Assembly: GCF_016745505.1 (NCBI RefSeq)
Contig: NZ_JAERUC010000147.1
Location: 26,741-90,740, forward strand
From: Streptomyces silvae
GTDB taxonomy: Bacteria; Actinomycetota; Actinomycetes; Streptomycetales; Streptomycetaceae
Reading direction: 5' to 3'
DNA length: 64,000 bases
Shown here: in pieces, positions 16,541 through 25,578 of the stretch
How the letters are laid out: every line of letters begins with the position of its first letter
How positions within the stretch are numbered: position 1 is the first letter of the stretch
Translations under genes and position numbers: made by a program
Notes under the pieces: generated by a model
The model's database searches: none
Told to the model about the DNA's origin: nothing
What the model saw: only the letters and a program-made list of their open reading frames with translations

Positions 16541-16728
16541 CGTCGCCGGTCGCCGCGGTCGCGACTCCTGAAGAAGTCGCCGGGTTCAAGATCGCCGTCC
16601 AGGAAGCGGCCGGCGATGAAGCCGACCGCGCCCAGCGCGGCCACCAGCAGAAAGGCCCCGAAACCGCCGAAGTATCCGGCAAAACCGAGCGCCATGCCGG
16701 CCACCAGGCCGACCACAGCCATGCTCAT
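16537..16728 (-). CDS. Small DUF2273-like membrane protein
   Basis: A 63-residue protein, MSMAVVGLVAGMALGFAGYF onward: two Gly-rich membrane helices (about 4-23 and 25-44), then a basic/acidic tail (FLDGDLEPGDFFRSRDRGDRRR). Short Gly-rich proteins like this (DUF2273 type) accompany Asp23/AmaP in Firmicutes as well. A clear GAGGAG lies 6 bases before the ATG. The start codon is independent of the first Asp23 gene (32 bp away), and the stop overlaps the second. Confidence 0.8.
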   Translation of the reverse strand: MSMAVVGLVAGMALGFAGYFGGFGAFLLVAALGAVGFIAGRFLDGDLEPGDFFRSRDRGDRRR

Positions 16729-16760
16729 CGTGTGCTCCTCAACTGCCGCGCGGGGGAGGT

Positions 16761-17252
16761 CTACTGGACGCGTGACTCGGACTCGTCCTCGTCGTCCTCC
16801 TCGTCGGGCAGCTTGACATCGCTCACGGCGATGTTGACCTCGACGACCTCCAGGCCGGTCATCCGCTCGACCGCCGCGATGACGTTCTCGCGGACGTCGC
16901 GGGCCACCTCGGAGATCGCCACGCCGTAGTCGACGACGATCTCCAGGTCGAGGGCCGCCTGCGACTCGCCGACCTCGGCCTTGACGCCGCGGGACACGGA
17001 CTTGTTGCCGCCGGGGACCCGGTCGCGCACGGCGCCGAACGTACGGGAGATGCCGCTGCCCATCGCGTGGACACCGACCACGTCCCGTGCGGCCATTCCG
17101 GCGATCTTCTCGACCACGCCGTCGGCGATGGTGGTACGGCCGCGCGTCCCGGGGGCTCCCCCGCCGCGCTTGCTGAACTGGCTCTGCCTGCCGTCGTCCC
17201 CGGTCACACTGCTGGGGCTGTCGGGCCGGTTCCGCTGTGGGCTCTCGGTCAT
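16761..17252 (-). CDS. Asp23/Gls24 family envelope stress protein (first copy)
   Basis: A 163-residue protein and first gene of the leftward operon. A disordered polar N terminus (about 1-38) leads to GRTTIADGVVEKIAGMAARDVVGVHAM (about 40-66), the classic Asp23 opening. It is followed by VKAEVGESQAALDLEIVVDYG and VAISEVARDVRENVIAAVERMTGLEVVEVNIAVSDV, and an acidic tail (LPDEEDDEDESES). In Gram-positives such proteins coat the inner face of the membrane through AmaP. The ATG at 17252 has GAAGGGAAGAG upstream; the open frame beyond it is not family-like. Divergent from the 234-residue gene at 17346. Confidence 0.87.
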   Translation of the reverse strand: MTESPQRNRPDSPSSVTGDDGRQSQFSKRGGGAPGTRGRTTIADGVVEKIAGMAARDVVGVHAMGSGISRTFGAVRDRVPGGNKSVSRGVKAEVGESQAALDLEIVVDYGVAISEVARDVRENVIAAVERMTGLEVVEVNIAVSDVKLPDEEDDEDESESRVQ

Positions 17253-17345
17253 CGCCGCTCTTCCCTTCGGGGCGGGTTGAACTTCCGTGGCCCACAGTAA
17301 GTGCGCTTGCCCCGTCCCGCGCCGTGGATGGGGCAGGGTGGAGCA

Positions 17346-18050
17346 ATGACAACGGCTGACAGCCCGCACCGGGCCGAGGGATGGACGACCGCGGTACGCC
17401 AACGGCTCGGCCTGGGCCGATTGCTCCCTCTGGGCGGCCCCGCCGACGGGTCCTGGATCGCGGAACGAGCGGCGGCGACGGTACTGCGCGAGGCCACGGC
17501 GGGGACGGGGACCGTGCTGGGCACGCTCAGGATCGCTCCGGCCGACGAGGACAACGCCCCTGATCCGGTGGTGCCCGGGCCTCCCAGCGCGCTGCGGCCC
17601 GGGCCGCTACGGATCGAGGCCGGCTTCGCCACGACGGCGCGGCGGCCGCTGCACACGACCGCGGACGCCCTGCGCGCCGCCCTGTTGACGGCGGCGGCCC
17701 AGCGGCTCGGCCTGCTGGTGGACGAGGTGGACCTGCGGGTGACGGAGCTGCTGGAGGAGGAGCCCCGCCCTGCCCCGGAGCGGCCCGCCGACGTCGTCGC
17801 GGCGGAACCGGCCGGCTCCTCCGATCCCGCCGGGACCGCGGCGGCCGGGGTTCCGGGCGTCGTCGCGCTGACCCATGTGCTGGGCAGCGCCGTGCAGCAC
17901 ACGGAAGGGCACGTCCGGGTGGAGCTCGCGACGGCCGGGGACCACCGGGCCCTGGATGTGGCGCAGGCGGTGCGCGGCGCGGTGGCCGACGCCGTGGAAG
18001 GGCGGCCGACGGTCGCCGTGCTGGTCACCGCCGTCGTGGACCGGAACTGA
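17346..18050 (+). CDS. Uncharacterised protein divergent from the Asp23 operon
   Basis: A 234-residue soluble protein. I recall relatives labelled nucleopolyhedrovirus P10 family, probably a misleading name. Two segments look like Asp23-type beta-alpha units: TGTVLGTLRIAPAD ... LRIEAGFATTARRPLHTTADALRAAL (about 58-115), and HVRVELATAGDHRALDVAQAVRGAVADAVEGRPTVAVLVTAVV near the C terminus (about 188-231). A Pro/Ala/Glu linker joins them. It may therefore be a diverged double Asp23-like protein working with the operon across the 93-bp divergent promoter. Function unknown. Confidence 0.72.
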   Translation: MTTADSPHRAEGWTTAVRQRLGLGRLLPLGGPADGSWIAERAAATVLREATAGTGTVLGTLRIAPADEDNAPDPVVPGPPSALRPGPLRIEAGFATTARRPLHTTADALRAALLTAAAQRLGLLVDEVDLRVTELLEEEPRPAPERPADVVAAEPAGSSDPAGTAAAGVPGVVALTHVLGSAVQHTEGHVRVELATAGDHRALDVAQAVRGAVADAVEGRPTVAVLVTAVVDRN

Positions 18051-18052
18051 CA

Positions 18053-18079
18053 CCGCCCCTCGCGGCCGGCGAGGGGCGG
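18053..18079. terminator. 11-bp bidirectional terminator
   Basis: CCGCCCCTCGC (18053-18063) pairs with GCGAGGGGCGG (18069-18079) around GGCCG, between the convergent P10-like and enoyl-CoA hydratase genes. Confidence 0.8.
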
Positions 18080-18101
18080 CGTGTGCCGGTGTCGCGGCGG
18101 T

Positions 18102-18893
18102 TCAGTCGGCGAGACCCGCGAGGTCGCGCAGCCGTCGGCCCTGCGCGGCCCGCTCGGCGGTGCGCTGTTCCTCGTACGTACGCGAAAGGGCGCCGCTGAG
18201 CAGCGCCTTGGTCTCGACGACCGCGTCGCGCGGGGCGGCGAGCAGGGCCGCCGCCAGGTCGAGCCCGGCCGCGTCGAGCTGGTCGGCGGGGACGACGAGG
18301 TTGGCGAGACCGGTGCGCTCGGCCTCCTCGGCGTGCACGAAGCGGCCGGTGGCGCAGATCTCGAGCGCGCGGGCGTACCCCACGAGGTTCACCAGGGGGT
18401 GGGTGCCCGTGAGGTCGGGGACGAGACCGAGGCTGGTCTCGCGCATGGCGAACTGAACGTCCTCGGCGACGATCCGCAGATCACAGGCGAGGGCGAGCTG
18501 GAAGCCGGCACCGATCGCGTGCCCCTGGACGGCCGCGATCGACACGATGTCGTTGCGGCGCCACCAGGTGAACGCCTCCTGGTACGTGGCGATGGTCGCG
18601 TCGAGCTCGGCCTCCGGGCCGCGCGCCATGTCGAGGAAGGACGGCTCGCCGTCGAATCCCTCGGGTGCGAACGCCTGCCGGTCGAGGCCCGCGGAGAAGG
18701 ACTTGCCCTCGCCGCGCAGCACGACGACCCGCACGCTGCCGGGGAGCAACCGTCCGGCCTCTGTCAACGCCCGCCACAGAGCGGGAGACTGAGCGTTGCG
18801 CTTGGCCGGGTTGGTGAGCGTCACCGTGGCAACCGCGTCATCGACGGTGAGCCGTACGCCGTCCTTGTCGAGCACAGAGTCGAGCGAGGTCAT
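18102..18893 (-). CDS. Enoyl-CoA hydratase/isomerase family protein
   Basis: A 263-residue crotonase-fold protein. The first oxyanion-hole stretch (GEGKSFSAGLDRQAF, about 62-76) and the second (VQGHAIGAGFQLALACDLRIVAED, about 124-147) are clear. The two catalytic Glu residues of true hydratases are not obvious: FAMRETSLGLVPDLTG has one Glu. The reaction could therefore be hydration, isomerisation or another crotonase step. Typical C-terminal end. A single gene with its own promoter; the region upstream to 19044 shows no other gene. Confidence 0.87.
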   Translation of the reverse strand: MTSLDSVLDKDGVRLTVDDAVATVTLTNPAKRNAQSPALWRALTEAGRLLPGSVRVVVLRGEGKSFSAGLDRQAFAPEGFDGEPSFLDMARGPEAELDATIATYQEAFTWWRRNDIVSIAAVQGHAIGAGFQLALACDLRIVAEDVQFAMRETSLGLVPDLTGTHPLVNLVGYARALEICATGRFVHAEEAERTGLANLVVPADQLDAAGLDLAAALLAAPRDAVVETKALLSGALSRTYEEQRTAERAAQGRRLRDLAGLAD

Positions 18894-19044
18894 GGAGCGC
18901 CTCCGGATCGGGTGCAGTCAGCACTTACTGGCAAGTAACTGAACAGTAACCACCCGGACGACCCTACGGTCGGCCGGGTGGCCACCCGGTGTTCCGGTGA
19001 GCCCCGGGAGCCGGCCGTGACCGGCTCCTGACCGCCGCCCGCCG

Positions 19045-19266
19045 TCAGGCCGAAGCGGCCTTCTTGCCTCGAGTCGCTCCGCCGCGTCCCCGCAGCGTGA
19101 CTCCGGACTCGCTGAGCATCCGGTGGACGAATCCGTAGGAGCGGCCCGTTTCCTCGGCCAGCGCCCGGATGCTCGCACCGGAGTCGTACTTCTTCTTCAG
19201 GTCTGCCGCGAGCTTGTCGCGCGCGGCGCCGGTCACCCGGCTGCCCTTCTTCAGAGTCTCGGCCAC
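19045..19266 (-). CDS. Small helix-turn-helix DNA-binding protein
   Basis: A 73-residue basic protein: helical N terminus (LKKGSRVTGAARDKLAADLKKKYDSG), a helix-turn-helix at about 29-52 (GASIRALAEETGRSYGFVHRML), and a Gly/Arg/Lys tail (RGRGGATRGKKAA) that resembles histone-like tails. I recall it as a highly conserved actinomycete HTH protein of unknown target. The ATG lies about 9 bases after a GAGG element. No effector domain, so it may act as a nucleoid-type or partner-dependent factor. A long 378-bp non-coding stretch precedes it. Confidence 0.82.
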   Translation of the reverse strand: MAETLKKGSRVTGAARDKLAADLKKKYDSGASIRALAEETGRSYGFVHRMLSESGVTLRGRGGATRGKKAASA

Positions 19267-19644
19267 CCGTGCCTCCTCAAGGAAGTGCGCTCTGGACTCT
19301 CATGATCACCCCTCCTGCGCTTCCTGGCCACCCATTCGGCAAGGTACGTACGACCGGATTCCGCGCCCGGAAGCGGCCGGACACAATCGGAATCCGGCAT
19401 TCCTGGGGGCTCTGGGGCCCTGTGGGACGAGCTTCGGGAAAAACGGCCAGGTCAGGGCCGTACGGGGTGGAGTGGCCGGAAATGAGTGCGCCCGGCAGCT
19501 ATCTGCCGGGCGCCGCGCCGGGGTACGAGACCCGCTCACCCAGATGATGGATCACCGATGGGCCGAATGATCCAGACGCGTTGGATCACCGGGCCCGCAC
19601 CGGATCCGGGAGCCTTGCAGGGGGCCCGAAGAGGCCCTGGGAGG
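19267..19644. other. Gene-free stretch between HTH and ABC-F genes
   Basis: 378 bp, no convincing ORF. It holds the promoter of the leftward HTH gene and the end of the leftward ABC-F transcript. The one strong structure is the hairpin at 19488-19513. A weaker inverted repeat, GATCCA ... TGGATC, is near 19570-19588. Confidence 0.5.
19488..19513. terminator. 11-bp hairpin downstream of the ABC-F gene
   Basis: GCGCCCGGCAG (19488-19498) pairs with CTGCCGGGCGC (19503-19513), loop CTAT. It is about 130 bp beyond the ABC-F stop, unusually far for a terminator, so it might instead sit in the HTH gene leader as an attenuator. Confidence 0.6.
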
Positions 19645-21243
<1,599 letters not shown>

Positions 21244-21517
21244 GGAAATACTCCAGGGCGGTATGGACGGCGGAGGGACAGCGGACTCACGACTCGACGC
21301 CGTCTAGTGCACAAGGAGAATTGCCATGGACCCAGTCTACTGGCGGTGTCCACCTGCTTTTCCGCGTGTTCCCGCTCCGTCGCCTCGTCGAACCGCAGGT
21401 GGGACCCGGCCCGCTCGCGCACCTCGGCTGACGTTGTCAGTGGTCGGTGGAAGACTGAGACGGAGATCACAGCGCATCACGCCGCGATCGCATCGGACAG
21501 CTGGAGAGGTGAGCTTG

Positions 21518-21925
21518 ATGCCAGGCACGAACGGTGTTCCCACGATCTTCCCGACGCTTCTGTACGACGACGCGAAGGCCGCGATCGGAGTGCTGACCCA
21601 GGCCCTGGGCTTCACCGAGGAGGCGGTGTACGAGGGCGAGGACGGCAGCGTGCTCCATGCCGAGCTGTCCTGCGGCAACGGCCGGGTGATGCTCGGCTCC
21701 AAGGGGGGCGAGGGGCTCTTCGCCAAGGCGATGGCCGGTGCCGGGCCCGCCGGGGTGTACGTGGTGGTGGACGACGTGGACGCCCACCACGCGCGGGCCG
21801 TGGAGCACGGGGTGGAGATCCTGATGCCGCCCACCGACCAGAGCTACGGCTCCCGGGACTACATGGCCCGGGACGCGGAGGGCAACGTCTGGAGCTTCGG
21901 GACGTACGCCCCGGGGGCCGCCTGA
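21518..21925 (+). CDS. VOC (glyoxalase/bleomycin-resistance fold) protein
   Basis: A 135-residue single VOC module pair: PTLLYDDAKAAIGVLTQALGF (about 11-31), HAELSCGNGRVMLG, then VYVVVDDVDAHHARAVEHGVEI and YMARDAEGNVWSFGTYAPG. It resembles the YycE/PhnB-like glyoxalase group; the ligand is unknown. The ATG is chosen for its GGAGAG nine bases upstream. An in-frame GTG three codons earlier is too close to that site. The frame is open back to an ATG at 21326 that follows AAGGAGA, but those codons have an A/T-rich third position unlike this genome's genes. Confidence 0.83.
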   Translation: MPGTNGVPTIFPTLLYDDAKAAIGVLTQALGFTEEAVYEGEDGSVLHAELSCGNGRVMLGSKGGEGLFAKAMAGAGPAGVYVVVDDVDAHHARAVEHGVEILMPPTDQSYGSRDYMARDAEGNVWSFGTYAPGAA

Positions 21926-21965
21926 TCCACGGGCCGGCTCCCCCGGGTCCGTACGCGCCGCGCGG

Positions 21966-23339
21966 TCACACCCCGCCGGTGTGCACCTGGAAGGCGGCGC
22001 GGCGCACGGCTTTGGCGAGGGCCGGGTCGGGGTGCGCTGCGGCCAGGGCGACCAGCACCTGGACGGTTCTGGGGTGTCCGACGGCCCGTACCTCCTCCAG
22101 GAGCGCGGGGACCGTGCCCTGGACGGCGGAGTCGAGATGGCGGACCAGCAGCCCGGTCTCGCCGTGGTCGGCGACGGCCGCGGCCGTGTCGACCCAGAGC
22201 CAGGTGGCTTCCTCGCGGCTGAGGACGTCCTGGGCGTCGTCCGGGTCGGTGCCCTCGTACTCGGCGAGCCAGAGCAGCGCGTACGGGCGCAGCGGCGCCT
22301 CGGTGACGACGGAGCGGACGACGGGCTCGGCGGGGGCGCCGACGACGCGCAGCGCCTCGAAGGCCAGGCCGCGCAACAGGGCGTCCTCACCGCGGGCGAC
22401 GGCCAGCAGTTCGGCGACGGCGCTGCCGACGGGCCGCGCGGCGAGCCAGGCCCGGTATTCGGCGCGGGCCGGTCCCGGGGTGAGCCGTGCGCAGCCGAGC
22501 AGCATGTCGGCGGCGGACTGCTCGATGTTGCCGGCCGGGCTCTGGGCGGCGACGCAGATCTGCTCCAGCTTGACCCAGACCGCCCAGTTGCCCAGGGGGG
22601 TGAGGGTGGCGTGACCGGCGCCGAGGGTGAGGGCGCCGACGGAGGCCAGCCCCTCCAGGGCCCAGTCGAGCAGCAGCGCGTTCAGCTCGGCGGACCCCTC
22701 GCCCGGGGGCACGGGCTGCTCCTGCGGCCCGTACGGCACCTCGCACCGCTCCTCGTGGAGTTCCGCGACGCGCTGGCCCAGGAGGTCGAGGAGCGCGGGC
22801 ACCGTGACGGCGCCCGCCGAGAGCTGGAGGAGGGAGAGCACCTGGGGCACGGCCTCGACGGCTTCGGCCACGGCGGTGGCCTCGATGCCTTCGGGTGAGG
22901 CGTGGACCAGCGACCAGGCGTCGAAGAGCGCCACCCAGCCGCGGAGCACGGCGGAGTCGTCGCGGTCCCAGGCCCTCAGCCGCCAGCCGGGGCGTGCGGT
23001 GTCCCCGTGCAGCTCGATGAGCCCGGCCAGCCTGGCCCGGTCCCAGCCGGTGCGGACCTGGGCCGGGGAGAGCTCCAGCGCGGCGGCGGCCCGCTCCAGG
23101 GCCTGGGCGGCGAGCGGGGCGGCGCCCGTGCGGGTGCCGTCCGCGGCCCAGTGGGCGATCCGTACGGCGTCGGCCAGCACGGCCCTGGCCTGGCGTGCCA
23201 GTTCCGCCGGGGGTGGGGTGCCCTCGGGTGGGCGTGGGGCCGGCCTGGTGCGCCGGGTCGTCACGGCCTTGCGGGCGGTCGCCTGGGGTCGCGGGCGGAC
23301 AAGTCGCAGCCTGGAGTCGCGCGGGGTACGGGACGTCAC
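21966..23339 (-). CDS. Uncharacterised HEAT-like repeat protein
   Basis: A 457-residue soluble, Leu/Ala-rich, mostly helical protein with no motif I can name. The N-terminal 45 residues are basic and Pro-rich. The middle (about 50-250) contains winged-helix-like text (GLIELHGDTARPGWRL; LTLGAGHATLTPLGNWAVW). The C-terminal third (about 260-455) runs as short helical pairs such as LLRGLAFEALRVVGAPAEPVVRSVV and VQVLVALAAAHPDPALAKAVRRAAF, like HEAT repeats. I take the GTG at 23339 (TSRTPRDSRLRLVRP); a TTG 29 codons upstream keeps the frame open. Conserved Streptomyces hypotheticals like this exist; function unknown. Confidence 0.68.
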   Translation of the reverse strand: MTSRTPRDSRLRLVRPRPQATARKAVTTRRTRPAPRPPEGTPPPAELARQARAVLADAVRIAHWAADGTRTGAAPLAAQALERAAAALELSPAQVRTGWDRARLAGLIELHGDTARPGWRLRAWDRDDSAVLRGWVALFDAWSLVHASPEGIEATAVAEAVEAVPQVLSLLQLSAGAVTVPALLDLLGQRVAELHEERCEVPYGPQEQPVPPGEGSAELNALLLDWALEGLASVGALTLGAGHATLTPLGNWAVWVKLEQICVAAQSPAGNIEQSAADMLLGCARLTPGPARAEYRAWLAARPVGSAVAELLAVARGEDALLRGLAFEALRVVGAPAEPVVRSVVTEAPLRPYALLWLAEYEGTDPDDAQDVLSREEATWLWVDTAAAVADHGETGLLVRHLDSAVQGTVPALLEEVRAVGHPRTVQVLVALAAAHPDPALAKAVRRAAFQVHTGGV

Positions 23340-23449
23340 GAGGAGCAGTCTTGCCTCTGACGGGCCGAAAGCCCAAACGGAAGCCGTGTCACCGGGGTTC
23401 GGGGGGCTTTCGGGACGGGTCACCAACCGGGCGGTTCCGGACCATCAGC

Positions 23450-24589
23450 TCACATCAGGGGCGTGAGGAAGCGCCTGAGCGTCTCCTCGTAACCGGCCGG
23501 GTCGGCATTCCACATCGCCGCATGCGGAGCCTCCGCTACCGGGTGCAGTGTCACCAGGTCGGGACGGCGGGCGGCGAGCTCCTGGGACGGCTGCCAGGGG
23601 GCCAGGGTGTCGTCGGGGCCGTGGACGACGAGCGTGGGGACGTGCAGGGCGGTCGGCACCGAGGTGTCCAGGAGCGGGGCGCCGTGCAGCCCGGTCTGGC
23701 CCTGGGCGGCCCGGACGGCGAGGGGCAGCAGCGCGGAGGGCACGCCCCGGGCCGAGGCGAGGGCGCGCAGCGTGGTCCTCCAGTCCAGCACCGGGGAGTC
23801 GAGGACGAGGCCGCTGATGCGGTCGCGGAGGGCGGAGTTGACGGCCGCGTGCAGGGCCATCGAGGCGCCGGACGACCAGCCGTACAGGATGACGTTCTCC
23901 GCGCCGTAGCGCACGGCGTAGCGGATGGCAGCGTCGAGGTCGCGCCATTCGGACTCGCCGAGGTGGGAGAGGCCGTCCGGGGAGCGCGGGGCGTCCGGGT
24001 CGCCGCGGTAGGCCAGGTCGAGCACGGGGAACTGCTGGGCGTTCAGGAATCCCATCACGTTCATGGGGTGGTCCCGGGTGGTGCCGAGGCCGTGCACCGT
24101 GATCACCCAGGTGTCGCGGGCGGCGGGCACGAACCAGGCCGGCAGGGCGCCGACTTCGCCGGGGACCTCGACCTCCTTGTACGCGAGCCCGAGGGCGGCC
24201 AGCGGGTCGCCCCGGTGGAGCTCGGGGGTGAGGCGGACCCTGGTGCCCGGTTTCAGGCTTCCGAGGGTCACGCGCTCCAGCCGGCGCACGACGGTGTCCG
24301 GCGAGATGACGGAGTGGCCGGGGACCTGTTCGATCACCGGCCCGACCACCGCGTGGACGCCCCGGCCGGCCAGTCCGTACGTACCGGGGCGCAGCGCGGA
24401 GAAGGAGCGGGTCAGAGTGATCTGCCCGGCCGCGGTGGCGTGCACGGTGAGACGGCGGTCGGCCGGGAAGGGCCGTGGCGAGGGCGGCCCGAGGGCGGCG
24501 TCGCTGGCGTAGCGGCCGGCGGCGACCGCTGCCGCGCCGACGCCGAGGATCGATGTGGCGGCCACTGCCGCCGCTGTTGCCGGGCGCAC
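23450..24589 (-). CDS. Alpha/beta hydrolase
   Basis: A 379-residue protein. It starts with a hydrophobic, Ala-rich segment (about 3-25) that may be a membrane anchor or signal peptide. The hydrolase core shows WVITVHGLGTTRDHPMNVM (about 170), the nucleophile elbow LYGWSSGASMAL (Ser near 260), the Asp region LVVHGPDDTLAPW and a late His (APHAAMWN). Substrate unknown. The GTG start has GGAG six bases upstream; the upstream open frame overlaps the aldolase gene and is not used. Confidence 0.85.
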   Translation of the reverse strand: MRPATAAAVAATSILGVGAAAVAAGRYASDAALGPPSPRPFPADRRLTVHATAAGQITLTRSFSALRPGTYGLAGRGVHAVVGPVIEQVPGHSVISPDTVVRRLERVTLGSLKPGTRVRLTPELHRGDPLAALGLAYKEVEVPGEVGALPAWFVPAARDTWVITVHGLGTTRDHPMNVMGFLNAQQFPVLDLAYRGDPDAPRSPDGLSHLGESEWRDLDAAIRYAVRYGAENVILYGWSSGASMALHAAVNSALRDRISGLVLDSPVLDWRTTLRALASARGVPSALLPLAVRAAQGQTGLHGAPLLDTSVPTALHVPTLVVHGPDDTLAPWQPSQELAARRPDLVTLHPVAEAPHAAMWNADPAGYEETLRRFLTPLM

Positions 24590-24657
24590 GGCTCCAGTGT
24601 CCTGGGCGAAGGCTCCGGATGCCAGTGGGCGGCAGCCGTACGGTACGGCGGCGGGGC

Positions 24658-25317
24658 TCAGCCGGGCTGGCCGTACCCCTTCAGGGCGTCCCGCACGTCG
24701 TCGAGCTGGGCCGGGGTGAGGAGGCTCGGCCGGAGGCCGGGCACGGAGCTCGCGGTGAGCCAGAGCCTGCACATCCATTCGAGCTGGGCGGTGCGGTCGT
24801 AGGCCTGGTCGAGGGTGTCCCCGTAGGTGACGGTGCCGTGGTTCCTCAGCAGGCATCCGGTGCGGTCGCGCAGGGCGGCCAGCATGCCGTCGGCGAGTTC
24901 CTGGGTGCCGTAGCGCGCGTAACCGGCGGTGCGGACGGGGCCGCCGAGCAGGGCGGCGGCGTAGTGGACGAGCGGCACCTCGTCGACGAGGGTGGAGACG
25001 GCCGTCGCGTGCACGGCGTGGGTGTGGACGACGGCCCCGGCGTCGCTGCCCCGGTAGACGGCCAGGTGGAGCGGGAGTTCGCTGGTGGGGACCAGGTCGC
25101 CGAGGACCTGGCGGCCTTCGAGGTCGACGCCGACCGCGTCCCCGGGGCCGAGCCGGTCGTAGGGCACCCCGCTGGGGGTGACCAGGACGATCCCGCCGAC
25201 CCGGGCCGAGACGTTGCCCGAGGTGCCCACGACCAGACCGTCCGCCGCCGTCCGCCGGGCCGTCGCGACGACACCGTCCCAGGCCTGTTCGATCGCGTCC
25301 GTACGCACATCACTCAT
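24658..25317 (-). CDS. Class II aldolase/adducin family protein
   Basis: A 219-residue enzyme like L-fuculose-phosphate or L-ribulose-phosphate aldolase/epimerase. Seen: the phosphate-binding loop GTSGNVSARVGG (about 30-41), the zinc histidines in VVHTHAVHATAVS (about 93-105), and RNHGTVTYGDTLDQAYDRTAQLEW (His near 157) with the catalytic Glu expected earlier (about 68-76). Metal-dependent cleavage or formation of a sugar or methylthioribulose-phosphate-type substrate is likely; which one is unknown. It is followed leftward by the hydrolase 68 bp away. Confidence 0.87.
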   Translation of the reverse strand: MSDVRTDAIEQAWDGVVATARRTAADGLVVGTSGNVSARVGGIVLVTPSGVPYDRLGPGDAVGVDLEGRQVLGDLVPTSELPLHLAVYRGSDAGAVVHTHAVHATAVSTLVDEVPLVHYAAALLGGPVRTAGYARYGTQELADGMLAALRDRTGCLLRNHGTVTYGDTLDQAYDRTAQLEWMCRLWLTASSVPGLRPSLLTPAQLDDVRDALKGYGQPG

Positions 25318-25509
25318 GCGGGGATCCTAGGGTCGGGGGCCGGCGGGCCGGGTGACCGATGTCTCCCCGGGGGGACGCGGCGGGCCCGGGGCCAGGGGCG
25401 TTCCGGGGCGGGGGCCGGGCCCAGCACCGGCGCGAGGACGCCGGGCCACGCATCCCGCACACAAGCGGAACCCTCGTACGCGGTTGGGGTCACCGTGCCG
25501 CCCTGTCCA

Positions 25510-25542
25510 GTTCATCTTCCGTTCACCCTGGTTGCTTACGTT
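25510..25542 (+). promoter_or_regulatory. PHO box (PhoP operator) upstream of pit
   Basis: Three consecutive 11-bp direct repeats: GTTCATCTTCC, GTTCACCCTGG and TTGCTTACGTT. The first two match the Streptomyces PhoP half-site GTTCACC; the third is degenerate, as usual. The box lies 37-69 bp upstream of the transporter start. Confidence 0.8.
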
Positions 25543-25578
25543 CCACGAGCCAATGACGTCGAACGATTGCCTGGGTAA

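Noticed and set aside
21303..21328. Seven-codon leftward leader peptide (MAILLVH-stop) before the ABC-F gene, as in antibiotic-induced attenuation
   Set aside because: No ribosome site and no alternative hairpins that would support attenuation; likely chance.
21326..21517. Strong AAGGAGA site plus ATG giving a 64-residue extension of the VOC protein
   Set aside because: Codons before 21518 have A/T-rich third positions and Arg/Pro-rich text unlike other genes here; the family start is at 21518 with its own ribosome site. The signal remains unexplained.
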